Translations under genes and position numbers: made by a program
Source: Emcibacter sp.
Lineage (GTDB): Bacteria; Pseudomonadota; Alphaproteobacteria; Sphingomonadales; Emcibacteraceae
Reading direction: 5' to 3'
Length of the DNA stretch: 64,000 nt
NCBI RefSeq assembly: GCF_963675455.1
Contig: NZ_OY776217.1
Span: forward strand, 3,210,001 to 3,274,000
In this document: positions 44,308 through 54,056 of the stretch, in pieces
How the letters are laid out: each line of letters starts with the position of its first letter
Position numbering within the stretch: the stretch's first letter is position 1
The notes under the pieces: generated by a model
What the model saw: the letters and a program-made list of their open reading frames with translations, nothing else
Told to the model about the DNA's origin: nothing
Databases searched by the model: none

Positions 44308-45987
44308 ATGAAATCTGTTGCTGTCCTGCTTTCCGGCCTGTGCCTGTCCGCCCTCACCCTGCCGGCCCTCGCCTGTGAAAAGGCTGACCTGGTCCTGCAT
44401 AACGCCACTATTTATACCGTCCATGACAAGGCACCCAAGGCCGAGGCCGTCGCCATCAAGGATGGGAAATTCATTTATGTCGGTAATGAAGATGGGATAA
44501 AGCCCTATCTCTGCGGCGACAACCAGATCCGCGATCTTCACGGCATGGCCGTGTATCCCGGTTTTACCGACTCCCATTATCACCTGAAAGGCGTCGGCTA
44601 CCGGGAGAAGGAACTGAACCTGCAGGGCTCGGAAAGCCTCAAAGCCATGCTGCAACAGGTGTCCGCTTATCAGCAAGCTCACCCGGCTCCGGCACGCGAC
44701 TGGCTGGTCGGTCGCGGCTGGATCGAAAAAACCTGGCCGGAAAAACGTTTTCCCACCTTGCGGGAAATTGATGCCATCGTCCCCGACCGTCCCGCCTTTC
44801 TGGTCCGGGCGGACGGCCATGCGGGTATTGCCAATAGCCGTGCTCTGGAACTGGCCGGAATTGACGCCGAAACACAGGCCCCTGACGGCGGCGCCATTTT
44901 AAAGGACCCTGATGGCAAACCCAGCGGCATGCTAGTGGATAACGCCATGGTAATGGTCACCCGCCTCATTCCCGAACCCAGCCGGGCGGACGACAAGGAC
45001 GCCTTTGTCCTCGCTACAAACCGAAATGCCAGCCTCGGCTGGACCCAGATCCAGAATGCCGGCGGTATCTGGCAGGACCTGGAACTCCTTGATGAACTCC
45101 GCCAGGAAGGCAAGCTCAAGACCCGGGTCTATTATGCCCTGTCGGAAGGCGAGCCCGCAAAAAGACTGCTGGCCGAAGGACCGGTCATAGACCCAGGCCA
45201 CATGATTGTCGCCCATGCCATCAAACTTTATTCAGATGGTGCGCTGGGATCGCGCGGGGCAGCCCTGCTTGCGGACTATTCGGACCATCACAGCAAGGGT
45301 CTGTTGCTAACTGATCATGACAGGATCATGCCAATCCTCATCCAAGCCCTGAAGAAGGGTATCCAGATTGAAACCCACGCCATCGGCGACCGCGCCAACC
45401 GGCTGGTGCTCGACTGGTATGAAGAAGCCTTTTCCAAGGTGCCGCCGGAACAGCGGAAAATCAAGGAGCCGCGCTGGCGCATCGAGCATGCCCAGAATAT
45501 TCATCCCGACGACCAGCAGCGCTTTGTCGACCTGGGCGTCATCCCCTCCATGCAGGCGAGCCACGCCATCGGGGACCTGCATTTTGCCCCGGACCGGCTC
45601 GGCCCTGAGCGGCTGAAATATGCCTATCCCTGGAAGGACATGATCAAAAAAGGCGCCATCATCCCCGGCGGCTCCGACGCCCCGGTGGAGATCGGCGACC
45701 CGAGGATTGAATTTTATGCCGCTGTCATCCGCAAGGACCTGAACGGCTATCAGGCCGAAGGCTGGCACCCGGAACAGGCGCTGAGCCGGGTGGAAGCGCT
45801 CAAGATGCTGACAATCTGGCCCGCCATTGCCGCCTTTCAGGAGGATGTCCGCGGCAGCATCGAGGTTGGCAAGCTCGCCGACCTGACAGTCCTGACAAAA
45901 GACCTGATGACAGAGCCGGAGGAAAACCTGATGAGTTCAAGCACCGTCATGACTATTGTAGCCGGGACAATCGTCTTCGAAAAATAA
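44308..45987 (+). CDS. exported amidohydrolase (YtcJ/AmdhG-like)
   Basis: This 559-residue metal-dependent amidohydrolase has the N-terminal composite domain with NATIYTVHDKAPKAEAVAIKDGKFIYVG and the FTDSHYHL metal motif (HxH-type) near residue 77. It keeps a SDGALGSRGA stretch, an ETHAIGDRANRL histidine, EHAQNI, and GSDAPVE near 450. The YtcJ-like group acts on various N-acyl or formamide substrates; no substrate is predicted. A signal peptide ends in LPALAC, so it is secreted, possibly as a lipoprotein although Ala at -3 is unusual for a lipobox. I use the ATG at 44308, which has AAGGGGA upstream. It converges on pepN. Confidence 0.88.
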   Translation: MKSVAVLLSGLCLSALTLPALACEKADLVLHNATIYTVHDKAPKAEAVAIKDGKFIYVGNEDGIKPYLCGDNQIRDLHGMAVYPGFTDSHYHLKGVGYREKELNLQGSESLKAMLQQVSAYQQAHPAPARDWLVGRGWIEKTWPEKRFPTLREIDAIVPDRPAFLVRADGHAGIANSRALELAGIDAETQAPDGGAILKDPDGKPSGMLVDNAMVMVTRLIPEPSRADDKDAFVLATNRNASLGWTQIQNAGGIWQDLELLDELRQEGKLKTRVYYALSEGEPAKRLLAEGPVIDPGHMIVAHAIKLYSDGALGSRGAALLADYSDHHSKGLLLTDHDRIMPILIQALKKGIQIETHAIGDRANRLVLDWYEEAFSKVPPEQRKIKEPRWRIEHAQNIHPDDQQRFVDLGVIPSMQASHAIGDLHFAPDRLGPERLKYAYPWKDMIKKGAIIPGGSDAPVEIGDPRIEFYAAVIRKDLNGYQAEGWHPEQALSRVEALKMLTIWPAIAAFQEDVRGSIEVGKLADLTVLTKDLMTEPEENLMSSSTVMTIVAGTIVFEK

Positions 45988-45994
45988 ACCTGAC

Positions 45995-48655
45995 CTATCC
46001 CAGGCTTTTCGACACGATCTCGTAAACATCCGGCGACAGGTCCTTGAAGGACAGGATCCGCATCAGGGTCTTTTTCATCAGCTGCTGACGGTCCGCATCA
46101 TACATTTTCCACCTTGTCAGCGGCCGTACCAGCCCGGCTGAAATCTGTGGATTGATGGGGTCCAGTTCCTCCAGGATATCACCCAGAAATTTATATCCTT
46201 TGCCTGATTTGTCATGGAAGTTAACCGGATTGAGCGCGCAAAACGCGCTGATCAGCGAGCGCACCCGGTTCGGCGTGCGGATATCGAAATCCGGATGGCG
46301 ACGCAGTTTTTTCACCGCCTCCAGGGTATCCGCACGGCGGCTCGTTGCCTGGACGGAGAACCATTTATCCAGCACAAGGGCTTCATGTTTCCATTTGTCA
46401 TAGAAAGTACCCAGGGCCCCTTCCCGGGCCGGGCTGTCGCTATTGGCCAGCACTGACAGGGCGGCAATCTCGTTGGTCATATTGTCCGCATTCATAAACT
46501 GCTTGATGGCCAGCTTGCCGATATCGTCCTCGCCCAGTTCCATCAGATAGCCCAGCGCCATATTCCTGAGGCGGCGTTTTCCCACGGCGTCCGAAGAAAA
46601 TTCAAAGGGCCCATCATCTTCACACAGGGTGTAGATCGCCCTGAAGTCATTCTCCAGCGCATGGGCCAGCTGACCACGGACAAATTCCCGCGCCGCATGA
46701 ATGCCGTCCACATCCACCGGGGTGCGCATCTGGCCGAGCACGGCTTCCGACGGCAGGGACAGGATTTCTGCCTTGAAGGCATTGTCCAGCGCCTCATCAT
46801 CCAGCACCTTGCCGATGGCATTGATGAATTTGGGATTCAGCTCCACAGGCCTGTGGGCGGCAAAATCATCCACCAGCCCCAGGATGATGTTGGCGGACAG
46901 GGTCTGGGCTGCTTCCCAGCGGTTGAAACTGTCGCTGTCATGGGCCAGAAGAAACAGGAACTGGTCCTCATCCAGACCGGTGTTTAGTTTCACCGGGGCG
47001 GAAAAGCCTCTCAATACGGAAGGTACCGGTTTTTCAGACACATTGACAAAACGGAAGGTCTGGCTGGCTTCCTTCAGGTCAAGCACCCGGGTGCCGTCAA
47101 CATCCTGCGGGGCATTTTCCCCGTCCAGCTGCAGCGGCATATCCGAACCATCCGGGCCCACAAGACCCACTGCCACCGGAATATGCATGGGTTTCTTGCC
47201 GGTCTGGCCGGGTGTATCGGGTATGGACTGGCACAGGGTCAGTTCAAAGACATTTGCGGTATCGTCATAACGGCTTTCCACCGTTAGTTCCGGGGTGCCC
47301 GCCTGACTGTACCACAGGCTGAACTGGCTGAGGTCGGCACCGGACGCATCCTGCATGGCGGACAGAAAATCGTCACAGGTCACCGCTTCGCCGTCATGGC
47401 GGTCAAAATAGAGATCCATGCCCTTACGGAAGTTTTCCGGCCCCAGCAGGGTATGATACATGCGGATAAGCTCGGCCCCTTTTTCATAGACCGTTACCGT
47501 GTAGAAGTTATTGATCTCGATATAGTTATCAGGCCGGACCGGATGGGCCATGGGGCCGCTGTCCTCGGCAAACTGATATTGCCGAAGCATCCGCACGTCC
47601 TCGATCCTTTTCACCGCCGGGGAGCCCATATCGGCAGAGAATTGCTGGTCCCGGAACACGGTCAGCCCTTCCTTGAGGCTGAGCTGGAACCAGTCCCGGC
47701 AGGTCACACGGTTGCCGGTCCAGTTGTGGAAATATTCGTGGGCAACGATAGCCTCCACGGCCGCAAAATCCGCATCGGTCGCGGTTTTCGGATTGGCCAG
47801 AACACATTTTGTATTGAAGATGTTGAGGCTCTTGTTTTCCATGGCCCCCATGTTGAAATGACTAACCGCGACGATGTTGAAGATGTCCAGGTCATATTCC
47901 AGACCGTAAACCTCTTCATCCCATTTCATGGATTTTTTCAGGCTGTCCATAGCGTGACGACATTTGTCCAGGTCCTGCGGCGCGACAAATATCCTGAGTG
48001 TCACTTTCTCCCCGGACATGGTGGTGAAATGGTCTTCCAGATATTGAAGGTCACCGGCCACCAACGCAAACAGATAACAGGGTTTCGGGAACGGATCATC
48101 CCAGACCACAAAATGACGCCCTTCCCCCAGAAGGCCGTTATCCACTTCGTTACCATTGGACAGAAGCACCGGATATTTGTGACGATCCGCTTCGATACGC
48201 ACCCGGTAAGTCGCCATCACATCGGACCGGTCGAGGAAATAGGTAATACGGCGGAAACCTTCTGCCTCGCACTGGGTACAATACATATCTTTGGAAATAT
48301 AAAGCCCTTCCAGCGCCGTATTGGCGGAAGGGTCAATATCGTTGCAAATGACGAGCTCAAATTCCTCCGGCAGGTCGGAGATGGTCAGAGTCTCTTCGTC
48401 AACCTCGTAGCTGTCAGGCGTCAGCTTTTTACCGTCCAGTTCGACGGATACCAGCTTCATATGACTTCCGTTCAGCACCAGCGGGGTATCAAGACCACCG
48501 GACTGGCGACGTATCTGCAGACGGGATGTCACATGTGTCACCCCTTCCTCAAGCTGAAACAAAAGATCAACCTTGTCTATTGTATAGTCAGGTTCTTTGT
48601 AATCCTTGAGATATTTAGTTTGCGGAGGGGCCACAGCCTGGGATACGTCCACCAT
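45995..48655 (-). CDS. pepN: aminopeptidase N
   Basis: This 886-residue M1 zinc metallopeptidase removes N-terminal residues from peptides. The substrate-binding GAMEN motif occurs in FNMGAMENKSLNIF, and the zinc site is HEYFHNW with the third ligand in LKEG. The C-terminal helical ERAP-like region ends in a typical PepN tail. AAGG before the ATG supports the start. It begins 16 bases after the ArsM-like methyltransferase on the same strand, so the two are co-transcribed. It converges with the amidohydrolase gene. Confidence 0.97.
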   Translation of the reverse strand: MVDVSQAVAPPQTKYLKDYKEPDYTIDKVDLLFQLEEGVTHVTSRLQIRRQSGGLDTPLVLNGSHMKLVSVELDGKKLTPDSYEVDEETLTISDLPEEFELVICNDIDPSANTALEGLYISKDMYCTQCEAEGFRRITYFLDRSDVMATYRVRIEADRHKYPVLLSNGNEVDNGLLGEGRHFVVWDDPFPKPCYLFALVAGDLQYLEDHFTTMSGEKVTLRIFVAPQDLDKCRHAMDSLKKSMKWDEEVYGLEYDLDIFNIVAVSHFNMGAMENKSLNIFNTKCVLANPKTATDADFAAVEAIVAHEYFHNWTGNRVTCRDWFQLSLKEGLTVFRDQQFSADMGSPAVKRIEDVRMLRQYQFAEDSGPMAHPVRPDNYIEINNFYTVTVYEKGAELIRMYHTLLGPENFRKGMDLYFDRHDGEAVTCDDFLSAMQDASGADLSQFSLWYSQAGTPELTVESRYDDTANVFELTLCQSIPDTPGQTGKKPMHIPVAVGLVGPDGSDMPLQLDGENAPQDVDGTRVLDLKEASQTFRFVNVSEKPVPSVLRGFSAPVKLNTGLDEDQFLFLLAHDSDSFNRWEAAQTLSANIILGLVDDFAAHRPVELNPKFINAIGKVLDDEALDNAFKAEILSLPSEAVLGQMRTPVDVDGIHAAREFVRGQLAHALENDFRAIYTLCEDDGPFEFSSDAVGKRRLRNMALGYLMELGEDDIGKLAIKQFMNADNMTNEIAALSVLANSDSPAREGALGTFYDKWKHEALVLDKWFSVQATSRRADTLEAVKKLRRHPDFDIRTPNRVRSLISAFCALNPVNFHDKSGKGYKFLGDILEELDPINPQISAGLVRPLTRWKMYDADRQQLMKKTLMRILSFKDLSPDVYEIVSKSLG

Positions 48656-48670
48656 ATAGACCTTTCTTGA

Positions 48671-49747
48671 TTAGCAACATCGGGACGGAGGCGATACCGC
48701 CGCACCCCGGCTGGTTTTTTCCTTGCTCCCCGAACCCGGAGAAATTGTGATCATCTGATCTTGGTAGGGGTTACCGCTTATTTTCACATAGGTTTTTTCA
48801 CGCACGACCTGACGCTGTCCACGTTCAAAAACTTCGCCGTTTTCCGCTTCCACCCGTTTCCAGGGCCCTTTGTACATCACGGTATATTTTTTGTCACCTG
48901 CGGTACTTTCAATATTTTTCGAGGCCAGAACTGTCATAGAACGATATTCAATGCCTTCAATAACCTGCCAGGGATCATCCTCATATTTATCGATCACGAT
49001 AGCCTCGAAGCCTGTTTCTTCCAGCAAGCTGATAAATTCCTGTTCCTGGAAGGCGCCGGAAATACACCCGCTCCACAGGGTTTCATCCTCCTTCAAATGC
49101 GCCGGCGAGAATTTGTCAGAGACGATGTCCGATATGGCTATACGGCCACCTGGTTTCAGAACCCGGAACATTTCCCTGAAAAGTTTTCGCTTTTCGTGGT
49201 CGGAAACAAGGTTAAGCACACAGTTGCTGACTATTATATCCACGCTCCCATCCGCCACAAGGGGGTTTTCCAGACGCAGCCTGTCAATTTCCTGCTGAAG
49301 TCTGGCGTATCCGTCAGCATCACTTACCGGGTTGGCCTGAAGATATTCTTCCACCAGAGACATATCCGTTTTCATGTCCTGGATTTGCCCTTTGCGGAAT
49401 TCAACATTGGCATAGCCTATTTTTTCCGCAATGACCGGAGCGTTGCGCCGGGCGAGTTCCAGCATGTCATCTGTCATATCCACGCCGATTACACGCCCCT
49501 CGGGACCAACCACCTGGGACGCGATAAAACATATTTTTCCGCCGCCTGAGCCAAGATCCAGCACCACATCTCCCGGCCCGATATACCGGGACGGATCGCC
49601 ACAGCCATAATCCTTTTCGATCACTTCATCGGGAATAACCTTCAGATAGTGTGGATCATAGTCCACCGGGCAACAGAGGTCAGCCTGCCGCTCTTTTGCC
49701 CCTTCGGCATACCGCTGCTGCACTTTTTTATTCACATGCAAATCCAC
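48671..49747 (-). CDS. ArsM-like SAM-dependent methyltransferase with Cys-rich ends
   Basis: This 358-residue methyltransferase has the SAM-binding VVLDLGSGGGK motif near residue 62. It has the set of cysteines expected of arsenite methyltransferases: YGCG (about 50), SNCVLNLV (about 180) and SGCISGAF (about 227). An additional CCPVDYD pair lies near the N-terminus, and a CC pair ends the protein. These suggest that it methylates As(III) or a similar thiophilic element using cysteine binding, but no ars genes lie nearby, so the substrate is uncertain. The start is a GTG with GGAG eight bases upstream. It is co-transcribed with pepN. Confidence 0.65.
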   Translation of the reverse strand: MDLHVNKKVQQRYAEGAKERQADLCCPVDYDPHYLKVIPDEVIEKDYGCGDPSRYIGPGDVVLDLGSGGGKICFIASQVVGPEGRVIGVDMTDDMLELARRNAPVIAEKIGYANVEFRKGQIQDMKTDMSLVEEYLQANPVSDADGYARLQQEIDRLRLENPLVADGSVDIIVSNCVLNLVSDHEKRKLFREMFRVLKPGGRIAISDIVSDKFSPAHLKEDETLWSGCISGAFQEQEFISLLEETGFEAIVIDKYEDDPWQVIEGIEYRSMTVLASKNIESTAGDKKYTVMYKGPWKRVEAENGEVFERGQRQVVREKTYVKISGNPYQDQMITISPGSGSKEKTSRGAAVSPPSRCC

Positions 49748-49854
49748 TTGATATTCTCCATTATTAATTCAGATCGTCATTCGGAATAATCGAGCGAATC
49801 ATGACATACCCCCACAGGTCGGGGAATAAATATTGATCACAATAGCGCGAGCCG

Positions 49855-51273
49855 TCAGCTGAGCAGAGGCCCCTTCCAGCTTTTCATTTTGCGGTAAATT
49901 GTCGAGGGGTTGATCTCGAGGTAGCCAGCCGCCCTGGATATATTACCATCACAAAGGCGGATCGCCTCTTCGATAATTTCCCGCTCCTGTTCCAGAAGCG
50001 GCCGGATCGACTTTGGCGACATTTTCGGCAGAACAACAACATTGTCTCCTGCCCGGGCTACCTGCTCCACGGCGGAGATCGAAGGCATTTCCACCTTATA
50101 TCTGTTGAACGGCGCCGGCAGCATGTTCATTTCCACCTCTTCGCCGTTATTCAGCACCACGACATTCCGGATGATATTCTGCATCTGCCGCACATTTCCG
50201 GGCCAGGGATGGTGCAGAAACACTTTCTCAACCTCCGGAGAGAAACGAACAAAATTCTTGCCTTCCTCGCGATTGAAATTGTCCAGCAGGGCATAGGCAA
50301 TCTCGAGCTTGTCCCGGCCCCGGTCCCTGAGCGGCGGCATGTGAACCGGCACCACATTCAGGCGGTAATAGAGATCTTCCCTGAACAGCCCCTGTTCGAC
50401 CATCTTCAAGGGATCACGATTGGTGGCGCAGACAAAGCGGACATCCACTTTCATCATATCCGTGCTGCCCACCTTCTGGAACGTGCCGGACTGGATAAAC
50501 CGCAACAGCTTGGCCTGCAGGTCGATATCCATTTCGCCGATCTCATCAAGAAACAATGTACCCCCGTCAGCCCGCAACGCGGCCCCTTCCCGGTTTTCAA
50601 TGGCGCCGGTGAAGGCGCCTTTGACATGGCCGAAAATCTCGCTTTCCATCAGATCCTTGGGAATCGCCCCGCAGTTCAGGACGATAAATTCCTTGTCCCG
50701 GCGCGGACTGAGCTCGTGAATGGCGTGGGCCGCCAGTTCCTTTCCGGTTCCGCTTTCACCGGTGATAAAAACGGTGGCCCTGCTGCCGGCCACATTTTCA
50801 ATAATCTTGTAGACAGACTGCATGGGCAGGGAACTGCCCAGCATATTGCAAAATTCCCGACGATCCTCGAACTGGCTCTGGTAGGTATGAACAACCTTTT
50901 TCAGCCGCACCCGTTCCAGCGCATTGCGCACGGTAAAAACCAGCCGGCTTTTATCAAAGGGTTTCAGCAGAAATTCAAAGGCTCCGAGCCGCATGGCGTC
51001 CACCGCCCTGGAAATTGACCCGTGTGCGGTAATAACAACCACGCTTGTTTCGATTTTTTTCTCGGCGATATGCTCCAGGATCTGCATCCCGTCCATATCA
51101 GGCAGCTGCATATCGAGAAGGACCACTTCAGGGCGCCCGTTCTCAAGATATTGGAAAGCTTCCCCCCCGGTCGCAACATGCGTGACCTGGACATTTTCGT
51201 CGCTCAGGTATTCCTTGTAAATTGAAGCGAGTGGAAGCGTATCTTCAACAAGCAATATGGTCGGAGTAACCAA
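49855..51273 (-). CDS. sigma-54-dependent response regulator (LuxO-like)
   Basis: This 472-residue NtrC-class regulator has a receiver (Asp54 in VVLLDMQLPDMDG), an AAA+ domain with Walker A GESGTGKE, the GAFTGA loop and DEIGEM, and a Fis-type DNA-binding end (NISRAAGYLEINPSTIYRKM). The order and sequence resemble LuxO. A stop codon precedes the frame, and the only start with a ribosome site (AGGG, six bases) is a TTG. It lies 87 bases after the cpdR start region on the same strand. No kinase or phosphotransferase gene is adjacent, so its input is unknown. Together with PrsR it gives two RpoN-dependent activators in this window. Confidence 0.9.
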   Translation of the reverse strand: MVTPTILLVEDTLPLASIYKEYLSDENVQVTHVATGGEAFQYLENGRPEVVLLDMQLPDMDGMQILEHIAEKKIETSVVVITAHGSISRAVDAMRLGAFEFLLKPFDKSRLVFTVRNALERVRLKKVVHTYQSQFEDRREFCNMLGSSLPMQSVYKIIENVAGSRATVFITGESGTGKELAAHAIHELSPRRDKEFIVLNCGAIPKDLMESEIFGHVKGAFTGAIENREGAALRADGGTLFLDEIGEMDIDLQAKLLRFIQSGTFQKVGSTDMMKVDVRFVCATNRDPLKMVEQGLFREDLYYRLNVVPVHMPPLRDRGRDKLEIAYALLDNFNREEGKNFVRFSPEVEKVFLHHPWPGNVRQMQNIIRNVVVLNNGEEVEMNMLPAPFNRYKVEMPSISAVEQVARAGDNVVVLPKMSPKSIRPLLEQEREIIEEAIRLCDGNISRAAGYLEINPSTIYRKMKSWKGPLLS

Positions 51274-51360
51274 AGTTCACCCTGTTATGCTGTAGCGACC
51301 CGTTTCAGATCACTTTAGTACCTAAATATTACTCTAAAATACTTGTCCGCCGGGAAGAGA

Positions 51361-51720
51361 TCAAGCGACAAATAGCCGGTCCACTTCGTCGACCAGGTCC
51401 TTCAGATGGAATGGTTTCTGCAAAACCTTTGAGTTGGTCGGCCGGTCCCGGGTTTTATCCATGGCCACGGCAGCAAACCCGGTGATAAACATAACCTGGA
51501 GGTCCGGCTGCATTTTTGTCGCCCGACGGGCCAGTTCGATACCATCCATGCCCGGCATCACAATATCCGTCAGCAAAAGATCAAACCCGCCACCGGCAAG
51601 TAGCGGTAACGCGTCAGTTCCCTGTCCTACGGAAATCACCTTATATCCGGCTTTTTCGAGGGAGCGCGCCAGAAAAACACGCATCGTCTCATCGTCTTCG
51701 GCTAACAGAATTCGCGCCAC
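51361..51720 (-). CDS. cpdR: CpdR-type single-domain response regulator
   Basis: This 119-residue receiver domain has the acidic pocket AEDDE, phospho-acceptor Asp52 in LLLTDIVMPGMDG, the FITGFAAVA stretch and KPFHLKDLVDEVDRLF, all typical of CpdR. In alphaproteobacteria CpdR, when unphosphorylated, primes ClpXP for cell-cycle and developmental proteolysis. I start it at the GTG at 51720 (AAGGG eight bases upstream) because the sequence from there matches the family. A longer in-frame extension of 25 residues is not conserved-looking. It is divergent from the N-formylglutamate amidohydrolase gene. Confidence 0.92.
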   Translation of the reverse strand: MARILLAEDDETMRVFLARSLEKAGYKVISVGQGTDALPLLAGGGFDLLLTDIVMPGMDGIELARRATKMQPDLQVMFITGFAAVAMDKTRDRPTNSKVLQKPFHLKDLVDEVDRLFVA

Positions 51721-51912
51721 TAAATATACCCTTAATTTTGTCCAGTGATTATCCCTGCCGGGAATTTCAGACCCCGGGAACACAAATATATTCATAAACT
51801 ATCTTCGAAATCTTAATTTTTCCACAAATTATTTGGACCATTGTCTTCCTTTTGTTTATCTTTAGCCATCCTGCATAAAATATTTTCAGGGTCGGGACCT
51901 GCAGACACCCTT

Positions 51913-52764
51913 ATGAAAACTTATTCTATTACTCCACCGGACACCTCCTCAAACGGCATCATATACAACAGCCCCCACAGCGGCCGTTATCTGCCCGAAG
52001 AGTTTGTAAACAGGTTTGACGGACAGCCGATAAAGCTGCACCAGTCCGGCGACAGTCGTATGGATGAAGTCATTAGCGGCACAACATCGGCGGGATCCCA
52101 TCTATTCAAGAATCTGTATGGCAGAATTTATGTGGACACAAATCGCGACGTGCGTGAACTGGATCCCCATTGTCTGAAGGATTCCCCCCGAAGCATCAAA
52201 TTCATCAAGAGCGAGAAAGTAGTTCGCGGGTTTGGCGTCATCCCGATGAGAACCTTTGACGGACAGGATATCTATCCGGAGAAAAGCCTGAGTTACGAGA
52301 CTGCCCGGGCCCGGCTGGATCAGGTTTATCAGCCGGTACACGCAGCACTCGGTGAACTCCTGGACAAGGCCCGGAGTGACCACGGCTACTATCTTTTGGT
52401 GGATTGCCATTCCATGCCGTCATACAAGTTCATCAATTCCCGCCTGCAGGCATCTAACCAGGCAGACGTGGTCATCGGCAATAACTTTGACAAAAGCTGT
52501 TACCCCAACATATCCCGGTTTGTGGCCGATCATTTTGAGGCCGAAGGCCTGGCAGTCAGATTCAATGCCCCCTACGCCGGCGGCTATAACACGGTTCATT
52601 ACGGGCAGCCAAACTACCATAAACACGCAATTCAGATCGAATTGAACCGCAGCCTTTACCTGAACGAAGAAGACCTGACCCTGCATCAGGGATTTGAGGA
52701 ACTGAAGGACTCCATGACCAGCTTATCCCGAAAACTGGACTGCGAAATCAGGAATCTCCTCTGA
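51913..52764 (+). CDS. N-formylglutamate amidohydrolase family protein
   Basis: This 283-residue protein belongs to the N-formylglutamate amidohydrolase (HutG2-like) zinc enzymes, which hydrolyse N-formyl-L-glutamate in histidine breakdown. The family stretches NSPHSGRYLPEEF near the N-terminus, DSRMDEVI, YVDTNRDVRELDP, LLVDCHSMPS and APYAGGYNTVHYGQP are present, with the histidines and acids expected for metal binding. No other hut genes are near, so the exact substrate is uncertain. I use the ATG at 51913; earlier in-frame starts add a hydrophobic extension not typical of the family. A candidate antisense sRNA gene converges on its 3' end. Confidence 0.88.
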   Translation: MKTYSITPPDTSSNGIIYNSPHSGRYLPEEFVNRFDGQPIKLHQSGDSRMDEVISGTTSAGSHLFKNLYGRIYVDTNRDVRELDPHCLKDSPRSIKFIKSEKVVRGFGVIPMRTFDGQDIYPEKSLSYETARARLDQVYQPVHAALGELLDKARSDHGYYLLVDCHSMPSYKFINSRLQASNQADVVIGNNFDKSCYPNISRFVADHFEAEGLAVRFNAPYAGGYNTVHYGQPNYHKHAIQIELNRSLYLNEEDLTLHQGFEELKDSMTSLSRKLDCEIRNLL

Positions 52765-52785
52765 CAGCGAGACCTGAAAACAAAT

Positions 52786-52875
52786 AAAAAAGGGCCATAT
52801 CCGGAGATACGGCCCAAGTTTAGGGAGGAAACGCCCACGTAGGGCTCAAGCGTGTATTCCTACACCAAGAACAAC
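52786..52875 (-). ncRNA. mmgR: candidate mmgR/ar8 (suhB-type) small RNA
   Basis: On the minus strand a short hairpin (GCCC-TACGT-GGGC) is followed by single-stranded TTTCCTCCCT. A Rho-independent terminator (GGGCC/GGCCC stem with inner TATC/GATA, loop, then T6 at 52786-52791) ends the gene. This is the layout of the alphaproteobacterial mmgR/ar8 RNAs, whose conserved UUUCCUCCCU decamer is an anti-ribosome-site sequence. A TATTAA -10 (52881-52886) and TTGGCT -35 about 16 bases away give a start near 52875. The 5' end is approximate. Confidence 0.75.
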
Positions 52876-53229
52876 GCTCATTAATATATTTAGTAACTCC
52901 ACAGCCAAAATCAAGAGGAAAAAAGTTATTATTTTACAATGACTTACCCTTAACATAAATGTCACACTGTGTCAATTATGCAACAGGTTCATTTTATCTG
53001 GAAAAGCTTTACTTTTCAAATGGATACTCCCCTTCAACATCATCATTGGACGAAAATATCACAGTCCTCTTTCTGCCTCTTATCAAGCCTGCATCCCGGG
53101 GAAACCCAGGTCACTTTTCGAATTATATTTTTCTTGCAGGGTGATTCGTTTTAAGACATTGTTTGGGCAGCCGGGACAAAGATTCAAAATATCTACATAA
53201 GAAATTCAAAAGGGTGGACACAGGACTGT
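52876..53229. other. gap without a recognisable gene
   Basis: About 350 bases after the small RNA. Two overlapping short frames near 52960-53154 have no ribosome site and no family-like features. Nothing else was recognised. Confidence 0.45.
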
Positions 53230-54051
53230 ATGATTGATTTTAACAATCCCTATGTACTTCTTGGCCTGTTACCGTTTGTACTAACCATGCTTGCCATGGC
53301 GCTCACCCGCTTTTATGTCGGCGAAGGGCTGGGCAACACCATGGCCAGCGCTTCGCTGGTCGGCTCTTTCCTTCTTGTGCTGCTGATCTACTTTGGCTGG
53401 CCGACGTGGCCGGCAGAGCATCATCGGGAGGTCATTCTGTATCTGTGTCTGTTTACCCTGCTGTACGGGCTGCTGCTGGACAGATTTCCCGGACTGGATT
53501 CGGCCAATATATTTTTCAAATCCATCATACCTCTGAGCGGCACATTCTGGGTTCTGGCCCCCGGTAGTGATCCCCTCGCTTTCAGCGAAGCCGAATACAG
53601 GGGCTTGGCTCTCATTGCAGTTGTGGCTATGGGATATTTTCTGAAACTGGAACAGGATTGGCAGGATGGTCTGGACCTGACACTCCCCCTGCTATTAGTC
53701 GGTCTCGGCGGAATGGCCATAGCATGGACTGGTGGATACGACATCACCCGCGACATATTACTGGCTTATTCTTCAGCTCTTGGCGGATATATGCTGCTCA
53801 ATATGCATAAAAGACGCTTCCCACTGGGTGCAGCCGGACTGTATCCGTCCTTCATGATCATACTGACCAGTCTGCTGTCATTGATTATGGATACGCCATC
53901 CCTGTCACCGGCCATTATTCTTCTGTCGGGTATTTTTCTTGCCGACGGCATCAGTCATCGTCTGCCGCTATCGCTGCCACACAAAGGCAAGAAAGCAGGG
54001 GTCATGGTCAGCCTGATGGTTTTATCGCTGATCTTTGCATATATGGGATGA
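53230..54051 (+). CDS. polytopic membrane protein of unknown function
   Basis: This 273-residue protein has eight or nine predicted membrane helices spread along its length, with short loops and a Lys-rich segment near the end (LPHKGKKAGVM). I do not recognise a family; it has no obvious transporter, kinase or enzyme motif. It follows the gap with the small RNA, and the next gene converges on it after five bases. Its helices carry few charged residues other than a cluster at 140-150 (KLEQDWQDGLD). A function cannot be given. Confidence 0.75.
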   Translation: MIDFNNPYVLLGLLPFVLTMLAMALTRFYVGEGLGNTMASASLVGSFLLVLLIYFGWPTWPAEHHREVILYLCLFTLLYGLLLDRFPGLDSANIFFKSIIPLSGTFWVLAPGSDPLAFSEAEYRGLALIAVVAMGYFLKLEQDWQDGLDLTLPLLLVGLGGMAIAWTGGYDITRDILLAYSSALGGYMLLNMHKRRFPLGAAGLYPSFMIILTSLLSLIMDTPSLSPAIILLSGIFLADGISHRLPLSLPHKGKKAGVMVSLMVLSLIFAYMG

Positions 54052-54056
54052 TGGCA

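Noticed and set aside
52959..53154. Two overlapping 61-codon frames
   Set aside because: No ribosome site, no family-like features, and they overlap in different frames.
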